Assembly (NCBI RefSeq): GCF_000485795.1
Contig: NZ_AXZL01000066.1
Coordinates: forward strand, 62,001 to 126,000
DNA: 64,000 bases
Direction: 5' to 3'
Source of the DNA: Shewanella decolorationis S12
Lineage (GTDB): Bacteria > Pseudomonadota > Gammaproteobacteria > Enterobacterales > Shewanellaceae
Shown here: positions 39,390 through 49,230 of the stretch, in pieces
How the letters are laid out: each line of letters starts with the position of its first letter
Numbering within the stretch: position 1 is the first letter of the stretch
Translations under genes and position numbers: made by a program
The notes under the pieces: model-generated
Database searches by the model: none
The model's input: only the letters and a program-made list of their open reading frames with translations
What the model was told of the DNA's origin: nothing

Positions 39390-40556
39390 ATGAAAATTGC
39401 TGTTGCCGGAACAGGGTATGTAGGATTATCGCTCGCAGTGTTGTTAGCACAACACCATGAGGTGATTGCATTAGATTTAATCAAAGAAAAGGTTGATATG
39501 ATAAATGCAAACAAATCACCTATACAAGATACTGAAATCCAGGATTATTTACTTAACAAATCCCTGAATCTTATTGGTACCCTTGATAAAGAATTAGCAT
39601 ATAAAAATGCTGACTTTGTTATTATTGCCACACCAACAGATTATGATGCAGAAACTCATTATTTTAATACCAAATCAATCGAGTCCGTCATTAAAGATGT
39701 TTTAACCGTTAACCCTGATGCGACAATGGTTATCAAATCTACTATACCGGTTGGTTATGTTCAGCGGATCAAAGCTAAGTTTGGTATTGATAACATTTTC
39801 TTTTCGCCCGAGTTTTTGCGTGAAGGTTCTGCCCTTTATGATAATCTGCATCCATCAAGAATAGTTATTGGTGAGCGATCGGAACGTGCCCGCATTTTTG
39901 CTAGTTTGCTCATCGAAGGCGCAGTCAGAAAAGATATGCCGGTACTCTTTACTGATGCAACCGAAGCTGAGGCTGTTAAGCTATTTGCTAATACTTATTT
40001 AGCAATGCGTGTTGGGTATTTTAATGAGCTTGACAGCTATTGCGAGACGCATGGCCTTAATGCCAGACAGATTATTGAAGGTGTGGGACTTGATCCAAGA
40101 ATTGGCAATCACTACAACAACCCCAGCTTCGGCTATGGTGGCTATTGTTTACCAAAAGATACTAAGCAGTTGTTGGCAAACTTTGATCAAACACCTCAGG
40201 ATCTTATCGAGGCAATTGTTCAGAGTAATGATACCCGGATGGATTTTATTACACACCAAATTATGGCGCGTAAACCTAAAAAAGTTGGCGTGTACCGTTT
40301 GATAATGAAATCAGGCTCTGACAACTTCCGTGCATCCGCTATTCAAGGTGTCATGGGCAGACTGCAAGGGCAGGGGGTTGAACTTTGTATTTATGAACCA
40401 GAGTTGAAGCTAACTGAATTTCATGATTTACCCGTTTGTCATGATTTTGAACGATTTATAGCTGACGTTGACATTATCATTGCTAATAGAATGAGCGAAC
40501 AGTTACAAACAGTTGCTGATAAAGTTTATACACGTGATTTATTTGGGAAAGATTAA
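39390..40556 (+). CDS. ugd: UDP-glucose 6-dehydrogenase
   Basis: This enzyme oxidises UDP-glucose to UDP-glucuronate with two NAD+. The 388-residue product has the N-terminal Rossmann motif GTGYVGLS (residues 7-14), the central substrate part [20 protein letters not shown] and the catalytic Cys in [13 protein letters not shown] (near residue 253). It is of the short enterobacterial type. It stands one step before an epimerase/decarboxylase-like gene that could use its product. Confidence 0.95.
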   Translation: MKIAVAGTGYVGLSLAVLLAQHHEVIALDLIKEKVDMINANKSPIQDTEIQDYLLNKSLNLIGTLDKELAYKNADFVIIATPTDYDAETHYFNTKSIESVIKDVLTVNPDATMVIKSTIPVGYVQRIKAKFGIDNIFFSPEFLREGSALYDNLHPSRIVIGERSERARIFASLLIEGAVRKDMPVLFTDATEAEAVKLFANTYLAMRVGYFNELDSYCETHGLNARQIIEGVGLDPRIGNHYNNPSFGYGGYCLPKDTKQLLANFDQTPQDLIEAIVQSNDTRMDFITHQIMARKPKKVGVYRLIMKSGSDNFRASAIQGVMGRLQGQGVELCIYEPELKLTEFHDLPVCHDFERFIADVDIIIANRMSEQLQTVADKVYTRDLFGKD

Positions 40557-40558
40557 CC

Positions 40559-41431
40559 ATGGCTACAAAAAAAATTCTTGTTACAGGTGGTGCCGGTTTT
40601 GTTGGCAGTCATTTATGTGAACGTCTTGCTAAAGATCCCAATAATCAAGTGTATTCACTTGATAATTATTTCACCGGTTCGGAAGAAAATCACGTGCCAA
40701 ATGTGTGCTATATCAAAGGTGAGACAGTTGATATTGCCAAGTTGGTAAATTTTATTCCAGATATGGTATATCACTTGGGTGAATACTCCCGTGTAGAACA
40801 AAGCTTTGACGATATCGAAACTGTGTGGCGATATAATAAAGACGGCATTTTTGCGGTATTGGAATTTGTACGTAAAGCGGGTTGTAAAATTCTTTACGCA
40901 GGCAGTAGCACCAAGTTTGGCGATGGCGGCATGGGACGTTCAGCCAGTCCGTATGCTTGGACAAAAGCCACCAATACAGAATTGGTGATGAATTACGGTA
41001 ACTGGTTCAATGTACCCTATGCCATCACCTATTTTTATAATGTGTATGGTAAGCGGGAAATTGCTTCCGGAAAATATGCGACCCTCATTGCCTTATTGAC
41101 TGAAAAGATGAAGCATGGTGAACCACTGACAGTGGTAAGTCCTGGCACACAAAAGCGAAATTTCACCCATATTGATGACATTATCGATGGATTAGTTCTG
41201 GTTGGTGAACAGGGCTATGGTGACGAGTTTGGTATTGGTAGCCCAGAATCTTACACTATCCTGGAAGTTGCTACATTGTTTGGCGGCGATATAGAAATGC
41301 TACCAGAACGCAAAGGCAATCGTATGACTGCTGACGTAATCAGCGATAAAACGCAAGCACTTGGTTGGTCGCCAACCCGCAGGTTAGCGGATTACGTCAA
41401 TATGCTAAAAAATAATAATTGGAATAAATAA
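40559..41431 (+). CDS. NAD-dependent sugar nucleotide epimerase/dehydratase
   Basis: The 290-residue short-chain dehydrogenase-type protein has the NAD-binding TGGAGFVGSHL (residues 9-19), the catalytic region AGSSTKFGDGG and YAWTK (YxxxK, near residue 135). Following ugd, it may act on UDP-glucuronate, as a 4-epimerase or a decarboxylase to UDP-xylose, but the sequence alone does not settle the substrate. It is somewhat shorter than typical UDP-glucose 4-epimerases. The stop overlaps the next start (TAATG). Confidence 0.85.
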   Translation: MATKKILVTGGAGFVGSHLCERLAKDPNNQVYSLDNYFTGSEENHVPNVCYIKGETVDIAKLVNFIPDMVYHLGEYSRVEQSFDDIETVWRYNKDGIFAVLEFVRKAGCKILYAGSSTKFGDGGMGRSASPYAWTKATNTELVMNYGNWFNVPYAITYFYNVYGKREIASGKYATLIALLTEKMKHGEPLTVVSPGTQKRNFTHIDDIIDGLVLVGEQGYGDEFGIGSPESYTILEVATLFGGDIEMLPERKGNRMTADVISDKTQALGWSPTRRLADYVNMLKNNNWNK

Positions 41432-42384
41432 TGAGTACTACAGAAATATTCGTGCCGCCACACCCACTTAACACGGCTGTACTTTTTTTGGTATTTAACC
41501 GCCTGGACACTACCAAACAGGTTTTTGAAGCGATTCGCCAAGCCAAACCACCTCGACTCTACATAGCAGCAGACGGCGCCAGAGCAACAAAAGAAGATGA
41601 AGCTGAAAAAGTACAGGCTGTGCGTGACTATGTTATAGAGAACATCGACTGGGACTGTGAAGTAAAAACACTGTTCAGAGAGAAAAACCTCGGTTGCAAA
41701 TATGCTGTGAGTGGCGCGATCACCTGGTTTTTTGAAAATGAACAACAAGGTATCATTTTAGAAGATGACTGTTTGCCAAGCCAAAGTTTTTTTTGGTATT
41801 GTGAAGAGTTATTAACTAAATATAAAAATGATAATAGTGTTTATTTAATTTCAGGAGATGCGCGAGGTCCTGAGTCTTTTGGTATGAGAGAAGATTATGG
41901 TTTTTGTAAATATCCATTAATCTGGGGATGGGCGTCTTGGGCTAGAGCATGGAAAGATTATGATCCTGAAATGTCTGATTGGACAAACCAACGTGAAATA
42001 TTGCCAAGTGAAATATCTAACTATAAACCCACAGTGAGATTTTGGGGAAATATTTTTGAACAAATGCATAATAAAGAAATAAATACATGGGACTATCAGT
42101 TTAGTTATTTACTTTTGAAGAATAAAGGTAAATGTATTGTGCCAAAATTAAATTTGATCACAAATGTTGGTTTTGGAGTAGATGCTACTCATACTTTTAG
42201 CACTGATTCTGAAGCAGCAAATCGAACAAGATATGAAATAAAAATACCATTAACTCATTCGTCATCTTTTGAATCAGAAATAAAGATTAATGACTTTTAC
42301 GATAGAAATGTGTTTTTGTTAAAGTCATTTTTTAAACGAGTTGTTAGTAAGTCATCAAAATTAATTTTTGGTAAAATAGCTTAA
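41431..42384 (+). CDS. GT-A-fold glycosyltransferase-like protein
   Basis: The 317-residue product begins with AVLFLVFNRLDTTKQVFEAI and has ADGAR and ILEDDCLPS, where the acidic pair in the second motif resembles the DxD metal site of GT-A transferases. It then has WGWASWARAWKDYD and EINTWDYQFSYLLL. It is a paralogue of the next gene, which is interrupted. Codon use is markedly AT-rich in the second half, as in the following transferase block. The sugar donor and acceptor are unknown. Confidence 0.8.
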   Translation: MSTTEIFVPPHPLNTAVLFLVFNRLDTTKQVFEAIRQAKPPRLYIAADGARATKEDEAEKVQAVRDYVIENIDWDCEVKTLFREKNLGCKYAVSGAITWFFENEQQGIILEDDCLPSQSFFWYCEELLTKYKNDNSVYLISGDARGPESFGMREDYGFCKYPLIWGWASWARAWKDYDPEMSDWTNQREILPSEISNYKPTVRFWGNIFEQMHNKEINTWDYQFSYLLLKNKGKCIVPKLNLITNVGFGVDATHTFSTDSEAANRTRYEIKIPLTHSSSFESEIKINDFYDRNVFLLKSFFKRVVSKSSKLIFGKIA

Positions 42385-42472
42385 AATATCTGCTGACAAG
42401 CAAAGTAGACTATAATTTTTTTTAAAGTTGTATGCTTACGTTTAGGTCAAAATTCAACTTGAGATTAAAATT

Positions 42473-43402
42473 ATGACTCAGAAAAACTTTGCTCCAGTAG
42501 TGTTATTTGTTTATGCCCGTCCCGTTCACACCCAGTGTACTCTCGATGCGCTCGCAGCAAACCTTGAAGCGAAAGAGACTGAACTAATCATTTATGCTGA
42601 TGCCGCACGCAGCGAAAAGGATGCATCTAAAGTTCAAGCTGTGCGTGATGTCATTAGTGATGTCAAAGGATTTAAAAGTGTGACTTTGCACATGCGTGAG
42701 CACAATGTAGGATTGGCACAAAATATTATCGAAGGTGTTAGCAATGTGACTCAGCAATATGGTCGAGCCATAGTGTTAGAGGACGATATTGTAACTTCCC
42801 CTGCATTTCTTGGATTTATGAATGCCGCTCTAGAAAAATATAAAACTGAGCCTAAAGTTTGGCATATCAGTGGTTGGAATTATCCGATTGAAACTGATGG
42901 ATTGGGTGATGCCTTTTTTTGGCGGATGATGAATTGCTGGGGTTGGGCGACTTGGGCAGAGAGATGGCAGCATTTTAATAAAGAGCCTCTGCGCTTAATT
43001 GATAGCTGGAGTGATAAACAAAAACATTATTTTGATTTGGATGGCACTGGTGTCTTCTGGTCACAAGTTCTCGCAAATAATTAAGGGAAAATTAACACTT
43101 GGGCGATTTTTTGGTATGCAACTATCTATGAACATGGTGGATTGTGTTTAAATCCGAGTAAAAGCTATGTTGATAATATTGGACTCGACGGCAGTGGTGT
43201 ACATTGTGGCAATTCGCAAACGCTTGTAACCACAGAAAATACCTTGTGCACCAAATCAAATCTAAACTGGCCGACTGAAATAGCTGAATCGAACCAAGCC
43301 GTTGAAGCCGTAAAACTTTTTTATAAGAACGAAAATAAGCCATTTATTGTGCGTGCGACTAACAAACTGGCACGCTTAGTTATCGGAAAGAATATTTTTT
43401 AA
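42473..43402 (+). pseudogene. GT-A-fold glycosyltransferase gene with in-frame TAA
   Basis: The first 203 codons (PVVLFVYARPVHTQCTLDAL, ADAARSEKD, IVLEDDIVTSPAF, CWGWATWAERWQ) form most of a transferase like the preceding gene. TAA at 43082-43084 interrupts it. The same frame continues for 105 codons (GKINTWAIFWYATIYEHGGL, LNPSKSYVDNIGLDGSGVHC) to the stop at 43402. The upstream paralogue has EINTWDYQFSYLLL at the matching place, which shows the tail belongs to the same protein. Restored length would be about 309 residues. One base change, for example GAA or CAA to TAA, explains it. Confidence 0.85.
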
Positions 43403-44628
43403 TGAAAATCCTTATTGTAAACACTTCTGACATTCAAGGTGGGGCAGCACGGGCGGCGTATCGGTTGCATAAAGCGTTACTGGCTGAGGGTGTTGATAGC
43501 CAAATGTTAGTACAGTCCAAATCTTCGGATGATTTTACTGTGCATAGGCCTGAAACTAAGTTTCAAAAGGCAATGGGTAAAATTAGACCGACTTTAGATT
43601 CTTTGCCTGTTCTACGTTACAAAGACCGTACTAAAACATTATTTAGCCCTAGTTGGGTACCTTTTTCAGGTTTGGTGGAAAAAATTAACGCCCTAAATCC
43701 TGATGTGGTGCATTTGCATTGGATAGCCGGTGGAATGGTGCGGACTGAGGACCTCGCCAAGATTAACGCGCCCATAGTATGGAGTTTGCATGATAATTGG
43801 GCATTTACTGGTGGATGTCATATCATGTGGGATTGCACACGGTACATTCAGTCATGTGGTGAATGTCCTAGATTAGCAAGCAAACAAGAACAAGATTTAA
43901 GCCGTAAAGTTTGGCAGAGAAAGAATAAGACTTTTAGAAAAATCCCTAGTCTCAAAATTATCGGGCTGTCTAGCTGGTTGACGGACTGTGCACGCAAATC
44001 AAGCTTGTTTAAAGATACTGAAGTAATTTGTTTACCTAATCCAATTAATACAAAATCCTACTCACCGTTTGAACAATCTTATGCAAGAACACTGTTAAAT
44101 CTCCCACTGGGAAAAAAAATAATTGCATTTGGTGCTATGAGTGCTACCAGTGATATCAACAAAGGTTTTCAATATCTATCAAACGCATTAGAATTATTGT
44201 CTACCGACTATGAGTTAGTTGTTTTTGGTTCGAGTGAACCTAAAAAGTCACAAGGCTTCAAACAAAAAGCACATTATTTAGGTCATTTACACGATGACAT
44301 CAGTTTGCGTGTGCTTTATAGCGCTGCTGATGTAATGGTAGTACCGAGTTTGCAGGAAAACTTGTCGAACGCGATAATGGAGTCTCTTGCATGTGGTACA
44401 CCAGTAGTTGGCTTTGCTATTGGCGGTAATGAAGATTTAATTGAACACCAAAAGACAGGTTATCTGGCTAAGCCTTTTGATATCGAAGATCTGGCACATG
44501 GGATTAACTGGATTTTAAATCATGACAATCCATCAGTACTTGCTATTGCTGCTCGCGAAAAAGTCATAGTTGAATTTGATAGTAAAGTTGTAGCGATGAA
44601 ATATATTGAGCTGTATCAAACAATGTAA
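43402..44628 (+). CDS. GT4-family glycosyltransferase
   Basis: The 408-residue protein is a GT-B-fold transferase. It has GGAARAAYRLHKALLAEG near the N-terminus (as in WcaC-like enzymes), VVHLHWIAGG, a donor-site part with VVPSLQENLSNAIMESLACG and TPVVGFAIGGNEDLIEH (the E-x7-E motif). It should add a sugar to the lipid-linked repeat unit at the cytoplasmic face of the inner membrane. Its ATG begins at the last base of the preceding interrupted gene's stop (TAATG). Confidence 0.9.
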   Translation: MKILIVNTSDIQGGAARAAYRLHKALLAEGVDSQMLVQSKSSDDFTVHRPETKFQKAMGKIRPTLDSLPVLRYKDRTKTLFSPSWVPFSGLVEKINALNPDVVHLHWIAGGMVRTEDLAKINAPIVWSLHDNWAFTGGCHIMWDCTRYIQSCGECPRLASKQEQDLSRKVWQRKNKTFRKIPSLKIIGLSSWLTDCARKSSLFKDTEVICLPNPINTKSYSPFEQSYARTLLNLPLGKKIIAFGAMSATSDINKGFQYLSNALELLSTDYELVVFGSSEPKKSQGFKQKAHYLGHLHDDISLRVLYSAADVMVVPSLQENLSNAIMESLACGTPVVGFAIGGNEDLIEHQKTGYLAKPFDIEDLAHGINWILNHDNPSVLAIAAREKVIVEFDSKVVAMKYIELYQTM

Positions 44629-44653
44629 GTGGTGTGCCATAGTCAGGATAATG

Positions 44654-44865
44654 ATGAGCAGACCGTTGAGATTGGAATTTTCCGGCGCCTTGTACCATAT
44701 CAACGCCAGAGGCAATGAAAGAAAAGCGATTTAGCTTGATGAAGCGGATTTTGTGCTATTGCTGGTTACACTCGATGCCTTGTGTTATCTGCATAACTGA
44801 GTGATATATGCCTATTGCTTGATGAATAATTACTACCCCGGATGCTTGCAACGCTTATTGCTAAA
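44654..44865 (+). pseudogene. Remnant of a REP-associated tyrosine (Y1/IS200-like) transposase
   Basis: From ATG 44654 the frame reads MSRPLRLEFSGALYHINARG then NERKAI, a near-perfect start of the TnpA_REP/Y1 transposase family, followed by TAG (44732-44734). The frame continues with LDEADFVLLL, meets a further stop, then VIYAYCLMNNYY, which matches the family's HAYCLMxNHYH catalytic stretch. A short deletion precedes a TPDA remnant. The element is dead: two stops, a deletion, and no C-terminal half. Such transposases are linked with REP hairpin repeats. Confidence 0.8.
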
Positions 44866-45099
44866 AACAGAATTCCATAACTCATGGTACTTATGGCAAA
44901 GTTCAAGATGATGGATATGAACCCTATGGTTCATGAACTTGATGGCGAAAGTCAAAGTGAAAAACCTGACACTATGGTTTCAGTATCACTATTATGGTTT
45001 CACTAAAATAAACTTGGCTAATTATATACTGTAATATTACCAGCTTAGTCTAATATTAAGTGATAGTGCTATTATAGTTTCCTCTTGTTGGGTGGAGAG
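44866..45099. other. AT-rich spacer before wzy
   Basis: There is no gene. Short degenerate direct repeats of the type CACTATGGTTTC / CACTATTATGGTTTC / GCTATTATAGTTTC occur at about 44972-45081, together with CCCTATGGTTCATG near 44920. They may be remains of the mobile element upstream. A promoter for wzy could lie here, but I could not fix one. Confidence 0.4.
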
Positions 45100-46350
45100 A
45101 TGATTTTATTTGAATTGATTTTATTTATATTTGTAGTTTATTATATTTTCAGAAGGTTAGATAGAGCGGTTGCTAGTGGTGATTTAATTGGTTTTTTATT
45201 AAATCCAATGCTTTACTTCCTTGTTTTTGCGGTACTTTATTTGCTAGTTGCAAATATACTGGTTTATTTTGGTGCATATCAAATTTTAATAACAGGATTG
45301 CCGAGTAATGTTGATGAACTTACTGGTAGTAATTTCTATGTTTTGATATTTTTTATTGGTATTTTGTTTTGCTACATGTTAACTGCTGACTTGAAGGGGC
45401 TAAAATTCAAGCCGTTAAAGTATAATAAGTTTAATGAAAGTTGTTTTTTATTTTTGTCATTTTTTATTTTTTTGTTCTTATTTTATCTTTGCGTTAAACA
45501 TGGTGGGACATTACTAGCATTAAGGGCAGATCGCGCAATAGTTTATGACTATTTTGCAAATCAGATTTATATGCCATACAAGATTGGTGTCGTTGTAAAT
45601 GTATATAGTGCCTTGTTAATCATTTTGCTTTTCTCTAGAAGAAAAATCTCTAGAATAGTTGTGCTGCTTCCATTTTTATGTTTTGTTGCCTTAGATTTTA
45701 TGCAGGGTGGCAGAAGCATAATAATAAGGTTGTTTATTATTATTTACCTGTGTTTTGCAATTTTAAATAATAAAACTTATTTTAAGCCAGCGATACTTTC
45801 AATTGCTGCTTTGGGGATTCTACCGGTATTAAGTAGATTTGCCGAGGGCGATGGTATTTATTCATTTTTTATAGCTTTCGGGGAGTTTATCTATACTCGT
45901 GTTACTGTAGATTATGTAATATATCACGGTTTCAATGGTGATGGCATTTACTTGGTCCTTAAATATATTTTATCTCTCTTGCCAGGAATAATTGGTAGTA
46001 GCTTAATAGGAGATGAAATGAATTATAGAGAGATGATTGCAAATATTAGTGGACTCTCCTTTGGCCTTGCAGGTAATATCGTTGCCGAAAGTATTTTTTA
46101 TTGCGGTAACTTCTTCATTATAACTGCATTTTTTGTTCTGATAACGGCTAAACTTTTTTATTTGAAATTAACCATATGCAGATTGCCATTTGTTATAGGT
46201 TTGATAATATTTATCTCTAATGTGCAAAATATATACAGGACCAGCTTTTTCGAATTTGGATTGGTGATTTTTTATCTAACAATTAGCTATTTATCAATAT
46301 TTACAATGTTGCTATGGAATAAAAAAATATATCATAGAGGTCATGTGTGA
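45100..46350 (+). CDS. wzy: Candidate Wzy-type polysaccharide polymerase
   Basis: The 416-residue product is very hydrophobic, with roughly 10-12 membrane helices and one larger periplasmic loop (about 235-300), the usual layout of Wzy polymerases, which have little sequence conservation. QGGRSIIIRLFIIIYLCFA resembles the conserved arginine-containing loop of the family. The gene is strongly AT-rich. The start is set at ATG 45100 behind GGGTGGAG. TTG codons 15 and 12 bases earlier are possible. The identity is from topology and locus context. Confidence 0.8.
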   Translation: MILFELILFIFVVYYIFRRLDRAVASGDLIGFLLNPMLYFLVFAVLYLLVANILVYFGAYQILITGLPSNVDELTGSNFYVLIFFIGILFCYMLTADLKGLKFKPLKYNKFNESCFLFLSFFIFLFLFYLCVKHGGTLLALRADRAIVYDYFANQIYMPYKIGVVVNVYSALLIILLFSRRKISRIVVLLPFLCFVALDFMQGGRSIIIRLFIIIYLCFAILNNKTYFKPAILSIAALGILPVLSRFAEGDGIYSFFIAFGEFIYTRVTVDYVIYHGFNGDGIYLVLKYILSLLPGIIGSSLIGDEMNYREMIANISGLSFGLAGNIVAESIFYCGNFFIITAFFVLITAKLFYLKLTICRLPFVIGLIIFISNVQNIYRTSFFEFGLVIFYLTISYLSIFTMLLWNKKIYHRGHV

Positions 46351-47087
46351 TTAGTGTTATTACCGTTGTTTATAATGCACCATTTTGTTTAGAAAAAACG
46401 ATTAACTCTTTGCTTAATCAAAATATTGACCGTAGTCTGATAGAATTTATTGTTATCGACGGTGGGTCAGGCCACGAAACTATTAATATTATAAATAATA
46501 ATCGTGTTTGTATTGATTCTTGGGTGAGTGAAAATGATGCTGGTATCTACGATGCGATGAACAAAGGTATAAATTTATCTTCTGGTGAATGGGTTTATTT
46601 TTTAAATGCAGGTGATACTTTTGAAAAAAATAATGTGCTTTCGATTTTATTGGAACATATAAATAATATAACTGATGATATAAATATGGTGTATGGATCA
46701 CATAAAGCGGATAGTGTTGAGCATAAACAAGAATGTTCATTACCTTTTCTTATCTCTCATATGATAAACCACCAAAGCATGATTTATCACCGTTCTTTAT
46801 TCGAGCATGGTTATGATCTTCGCTATCGTTTTTGCGCTGATTATGCGCATCTGCTGTCTGTCTGGCCGTGTCTTAAACCCAAGGCTCTTGACCTCTGTAT
46901 TGCTAATTTTGATACCACCGGCGTCAGCTCGCAAGCATCCAATAAAGCACGTATGTGGCAGGAGCGATTACAGGCAGTGTGGCGTTCTGATTTAAATATT
47001 ACTGTAAAAATTATGTTAAGTAGCCGTGGTGTGATGGCATGGCCATACCATTACTTAAAAAATTGGCTGTTAAGGTTAACTAAATGA
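46347..47087 (+). CDS. GT2-family glycosyltransferase
   Basis: The 246-residue protein starts with the GT2 signature ISVITVVYNAPFCLEKTINSLLNQ and has IVIDGGSGHET, then SENDAGIYDAMNKGINLSSG and FLNAGDT (metal site). It resembles WcaE-like colanic acid transferases. It begins at GTG 46347, overlapping the wzy stop by 4 bases, with AGAGG upstream. Its stop overlaps the next gene (ATGA). Confidence 0.9.
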   Translation: MISVITVVYNAPFCLEKTINSLLNQNIDRSLIEFIVIDGGSGHETINIINNNRVCIDSWVSENDAGIYDAMNKGINLSSGEWVYFLNAGDTFEKNNVLSILLEHINNITDDINMVYGSHKADSVEHKQECSLPFLISHMINHQSMIYHRSLFEHGYDLRYRFCADYAHLLSVWPCLKPKALDLCIANFDTTGVSSQASNKARMWQERLQAVWRSDLNITVKIMLSSRGVMAWPYHYLKNWLLRLTK

Positions 47088-47944
47088 GTCAGTCAAAAAT
47101 TGGGGTAGACTTATTTGTTGGTGTGTGCCTGACTAAAACAGATTGGCTAGCAAACGTAAAAACACTAATTCCCTCATTTCAGCACATAGTCGATGCTTGG
47201 GGGGGGGATGTTCTTGTTTTTGTTGTTTTACAAGGTAGTGAAGGCGAAAAAATATCACGGTCTGACTTACCAGATAATCTTTGTTTGTTTGAAATTGATT
47301 TTATGGGAGTGTCAAATGCGAGAAATTTATGTCTGGAACGCGCCAAGGAAATAGGTGCTGAATTTATTTTATTTCACGACGCTTCCATTTTTTGGCCAAA
47401 GAATAGTGCTGAATTTATTGCCACTAACCGCCTGGCTAATCCAAAAGTAAAAGTTAGATTTGCAGATTGCCTAATCGATGGTGGGCAGTCTATTCGAACG
47501 AGTCTACATGGACATCCAAAAAAAATAAACCCGATATATGATACATATGTCTGGTCTTATTTAATTAAGTTGTCTGACGTTCGCAGTATAAAGTTCAATG
47601 AAGCGTTTGGTCCCGGCCAAAACACTCACTTTAAAAGTGGTGAAGATGTTTTGTTTTTGTTTGATTATCTACAGGAAATAAAAAAGAGTCATGTGTTTGA
47701 GGCTGATGATTGTTATGTTTTTCATCCCAAAAGATCATTAAGTTATGATAAGCATTTAACTTATGCGACGGGACAGGGAAAAATATTTAGAGTGTTGTTA
47801 GCTAAATACCCTTCTTTTTTGCTCTATCGAGATTTTATTTTGTTTTTTGGCAATGCAGTTATGCGTTGTTTATTGTGTAAACCTAATTCCTTCCGAATTT
47901 TGAAGCATAGACTTATTGGCTTTTTTGACAGAGGTATAAATTAA
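47084..47944 (+). CDS. Glycosyltransferase-like protein with a G9 tract
   Basis: The 286-residue product has a GT-A-like organisation. A core region has [26 protein letters not shown] (Asp-rich motif), then [13 protein letters not shown] and a C-terminal [17 protein letters not shown] part. Codons 39-42 contain nine consecutive G (47199-47207, Trp-Gly-Gly-Asp). The frame is open in this sequence. A change in G number would stop translation early. ATGA overlap with the preceding gene and TAATG overlap with gmd place it in one operon. Confidence 0.78.
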   Translation: MSQSKIGVDLFVGVCLTKTDWLANVKTLIPSFQHIVDAWGGDVLVFVVLQGSEGEKISRSDLPDNLCLFEIDFMGVSNARNLCLERAKEIGAEFILFHDASIFWPKNSAEFIATNRLANPKVKVRFADCLIDGGQSIRTSLHGHPKKINPIYDTYVWSYLIKLSDVRSIKFNEAFGPGQNTHFKSGEDVLFLFDYLQEIKKSHVFEADDCYVFHPKRSLSYDKHLTYATGQGKIFRVLLAKYPSFLLYRDFILFFGNAVMRCLLCKPNSFRILKHRLIGFFDRGIN

Positions 47945-49059
47945 TGAAAGTAGCACTCATCACCGGCGTAACCGGTCAAGATGGCTCTTATTTAGCAGAG
48001 TTGTTATTAGAGAAAGGTTATGAAGTTCACGGCATTAAACGCCGTGCTTCTTCATTCAACACCGAACGCGTAGATCATATCTATCAGGATAGACATGAAT
48101 CCAATCCTAATTTTTTCTTGCACTATGGCGACCTGACCGATACCTCGAATCTGGTGCGGTTGGTTCAAGAGATCCAGCCGGATGAGATTTATAACTTAGG
48201 CGCCCAGTCCCATGTAGCGGTGTCGTTCGAATCCCCCGAATACACGGCGGATGTGGATGCCATGGGTACCTTGCGCTTGCTTGAGGCTATTCGCATTTGT
48301 GGGCTGGAGAAGAAGACCCGTTTTTATCAGGCATCGACCTCTGAGCTCTATGGCCTAGTACAAGAGATTCCACAGCGTGAGACCACGCCCTTTTACCCGC
48401 GCTCGCCTTATGCAGTGGCAAAAATGTACGCCTACTGGATTGTGGTGAATTACCGCGAATCCTACGGCATGTATGCCTGTAATGGTATTTTGTTTAACCA
48501 TGAGTCCCCCCGCCGCGGTGAAACCTTTGTGACCCGTAAGATCACCCGCGCCATTGCCAATATCTCCCAGGGCCTGGAGAAGTGCCTGTACCTGGGTAAC
48601 ATGGATGCACTGCGTGACTGGGGCCATGCCAAAGACTATGTGCGCATGCAGTGGATGATGCTGCAACAAGATGTGGCCGAAGATTTTGTGATTGCCACGG
48701 GCAAGCAAATCTCGGTACGGGAATTTGTGCGTATGTCAGCGGCTGAGCTCGGAATTACCCTAGAATTTACGGGTGAAGGCGTAGATGAAATTGCTACTGT
48801 GACCGCCATTGAGGGCGACAATGCTGCTGCGCTTAAGGTTGGCGATGTGATTGTAAAGGTTGACCCGCGTTACTTCCGCCCAGCGGAGGTTGAAACTTTG
48901 CTCGGCGACCCATCTAAAGCCAAAGCCAAATTGGGCTGGGTACCTGAAATCACGGTTGAACAAATGTGTGCTGAGATGGTGCAGAACGATTTAGATAAAG
49001 CTAAGCAACACGCCATTTTAAAAAGTCATGGCTACGATATTAGCGTATCCGTTGAGTAA
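47944..49059 (+). CDS. gmd: GDP-mannose 4,6-dehydratase
   Basis: This enzyme converts GDP-D-mannose to GDP-4-keto-6-deoxy-D-mannose, the first step to GDP-L-fucose. The 371-residue product has [20 protein letters not shown] (NADP site), [19 protein letters not shown] (YxxxK, near residue 157) and [18 protein letters not shown], all diagnostic. Base composition rises back to the normal level of the flanking genome compared with the AT-rich transferases before it. fcl follows after a hairpin. Confidence 0.97.
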   Translation: MKVALITGVTGQDGSYLAELLLEKGYEVHGIKRRASSFNTERVDHIYQDRHESNPNFFLHYGDLTDTSNLVRLVQEIQPDEIYNLGAQSHVAVSFESPEYTADVDAMGTLRLLEAIRICGLEKKTRFYQASTSELYGLVQEIPQRETTPFYPRSPYAVAKMYAYWIVVNYRESYGMYACNGILFNHESPRRGETFVTRKITRAIANISQGLEKCLYLGNMDALRDWGHAKDYVRMQWMMLQQDVAEDFVIATGKQISVREFVRMSAAELGITLEFTGEGVDEIATVTAIEGDNAAALKVGDVIVKVDPRYFRPAEVETLLGDPSKAKAKLGWVPEITVEQMCAEMVQNDLDKAKQHAILKSHGYDISVSVE

Positions 49060-49134
49060 CGCATCCGCTAATTAACTGCTTACAATTAACCTGCTATATA
49101 AGTGACTTACTATTGCTTGATTAAGGGTTAATAA

Positions 49135-49169
49135 CACAAAAGCTGCGGGCTAGGCTCTCAGCTTTTGTG
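49135..49169 (+). terminator. Strong hairpin between gmd and fcl
   Basis: CACAAAAGCTG pairs perfectly with CAGCTTTTGTG (11 bp) over a 13-base loop. The T-run lies inside the 3' arm and is followed by CTTTGTA, so it may act as a partial terminator or a processing site between gmd and fcl. Confidence 0.5.
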
Positions 49170-49230
49170 CTTTGTACGTTTGAATCTTTATTATTTGTTT
49201 ATTCTCAATTGTTCGCTTGATGGGTTTTTT

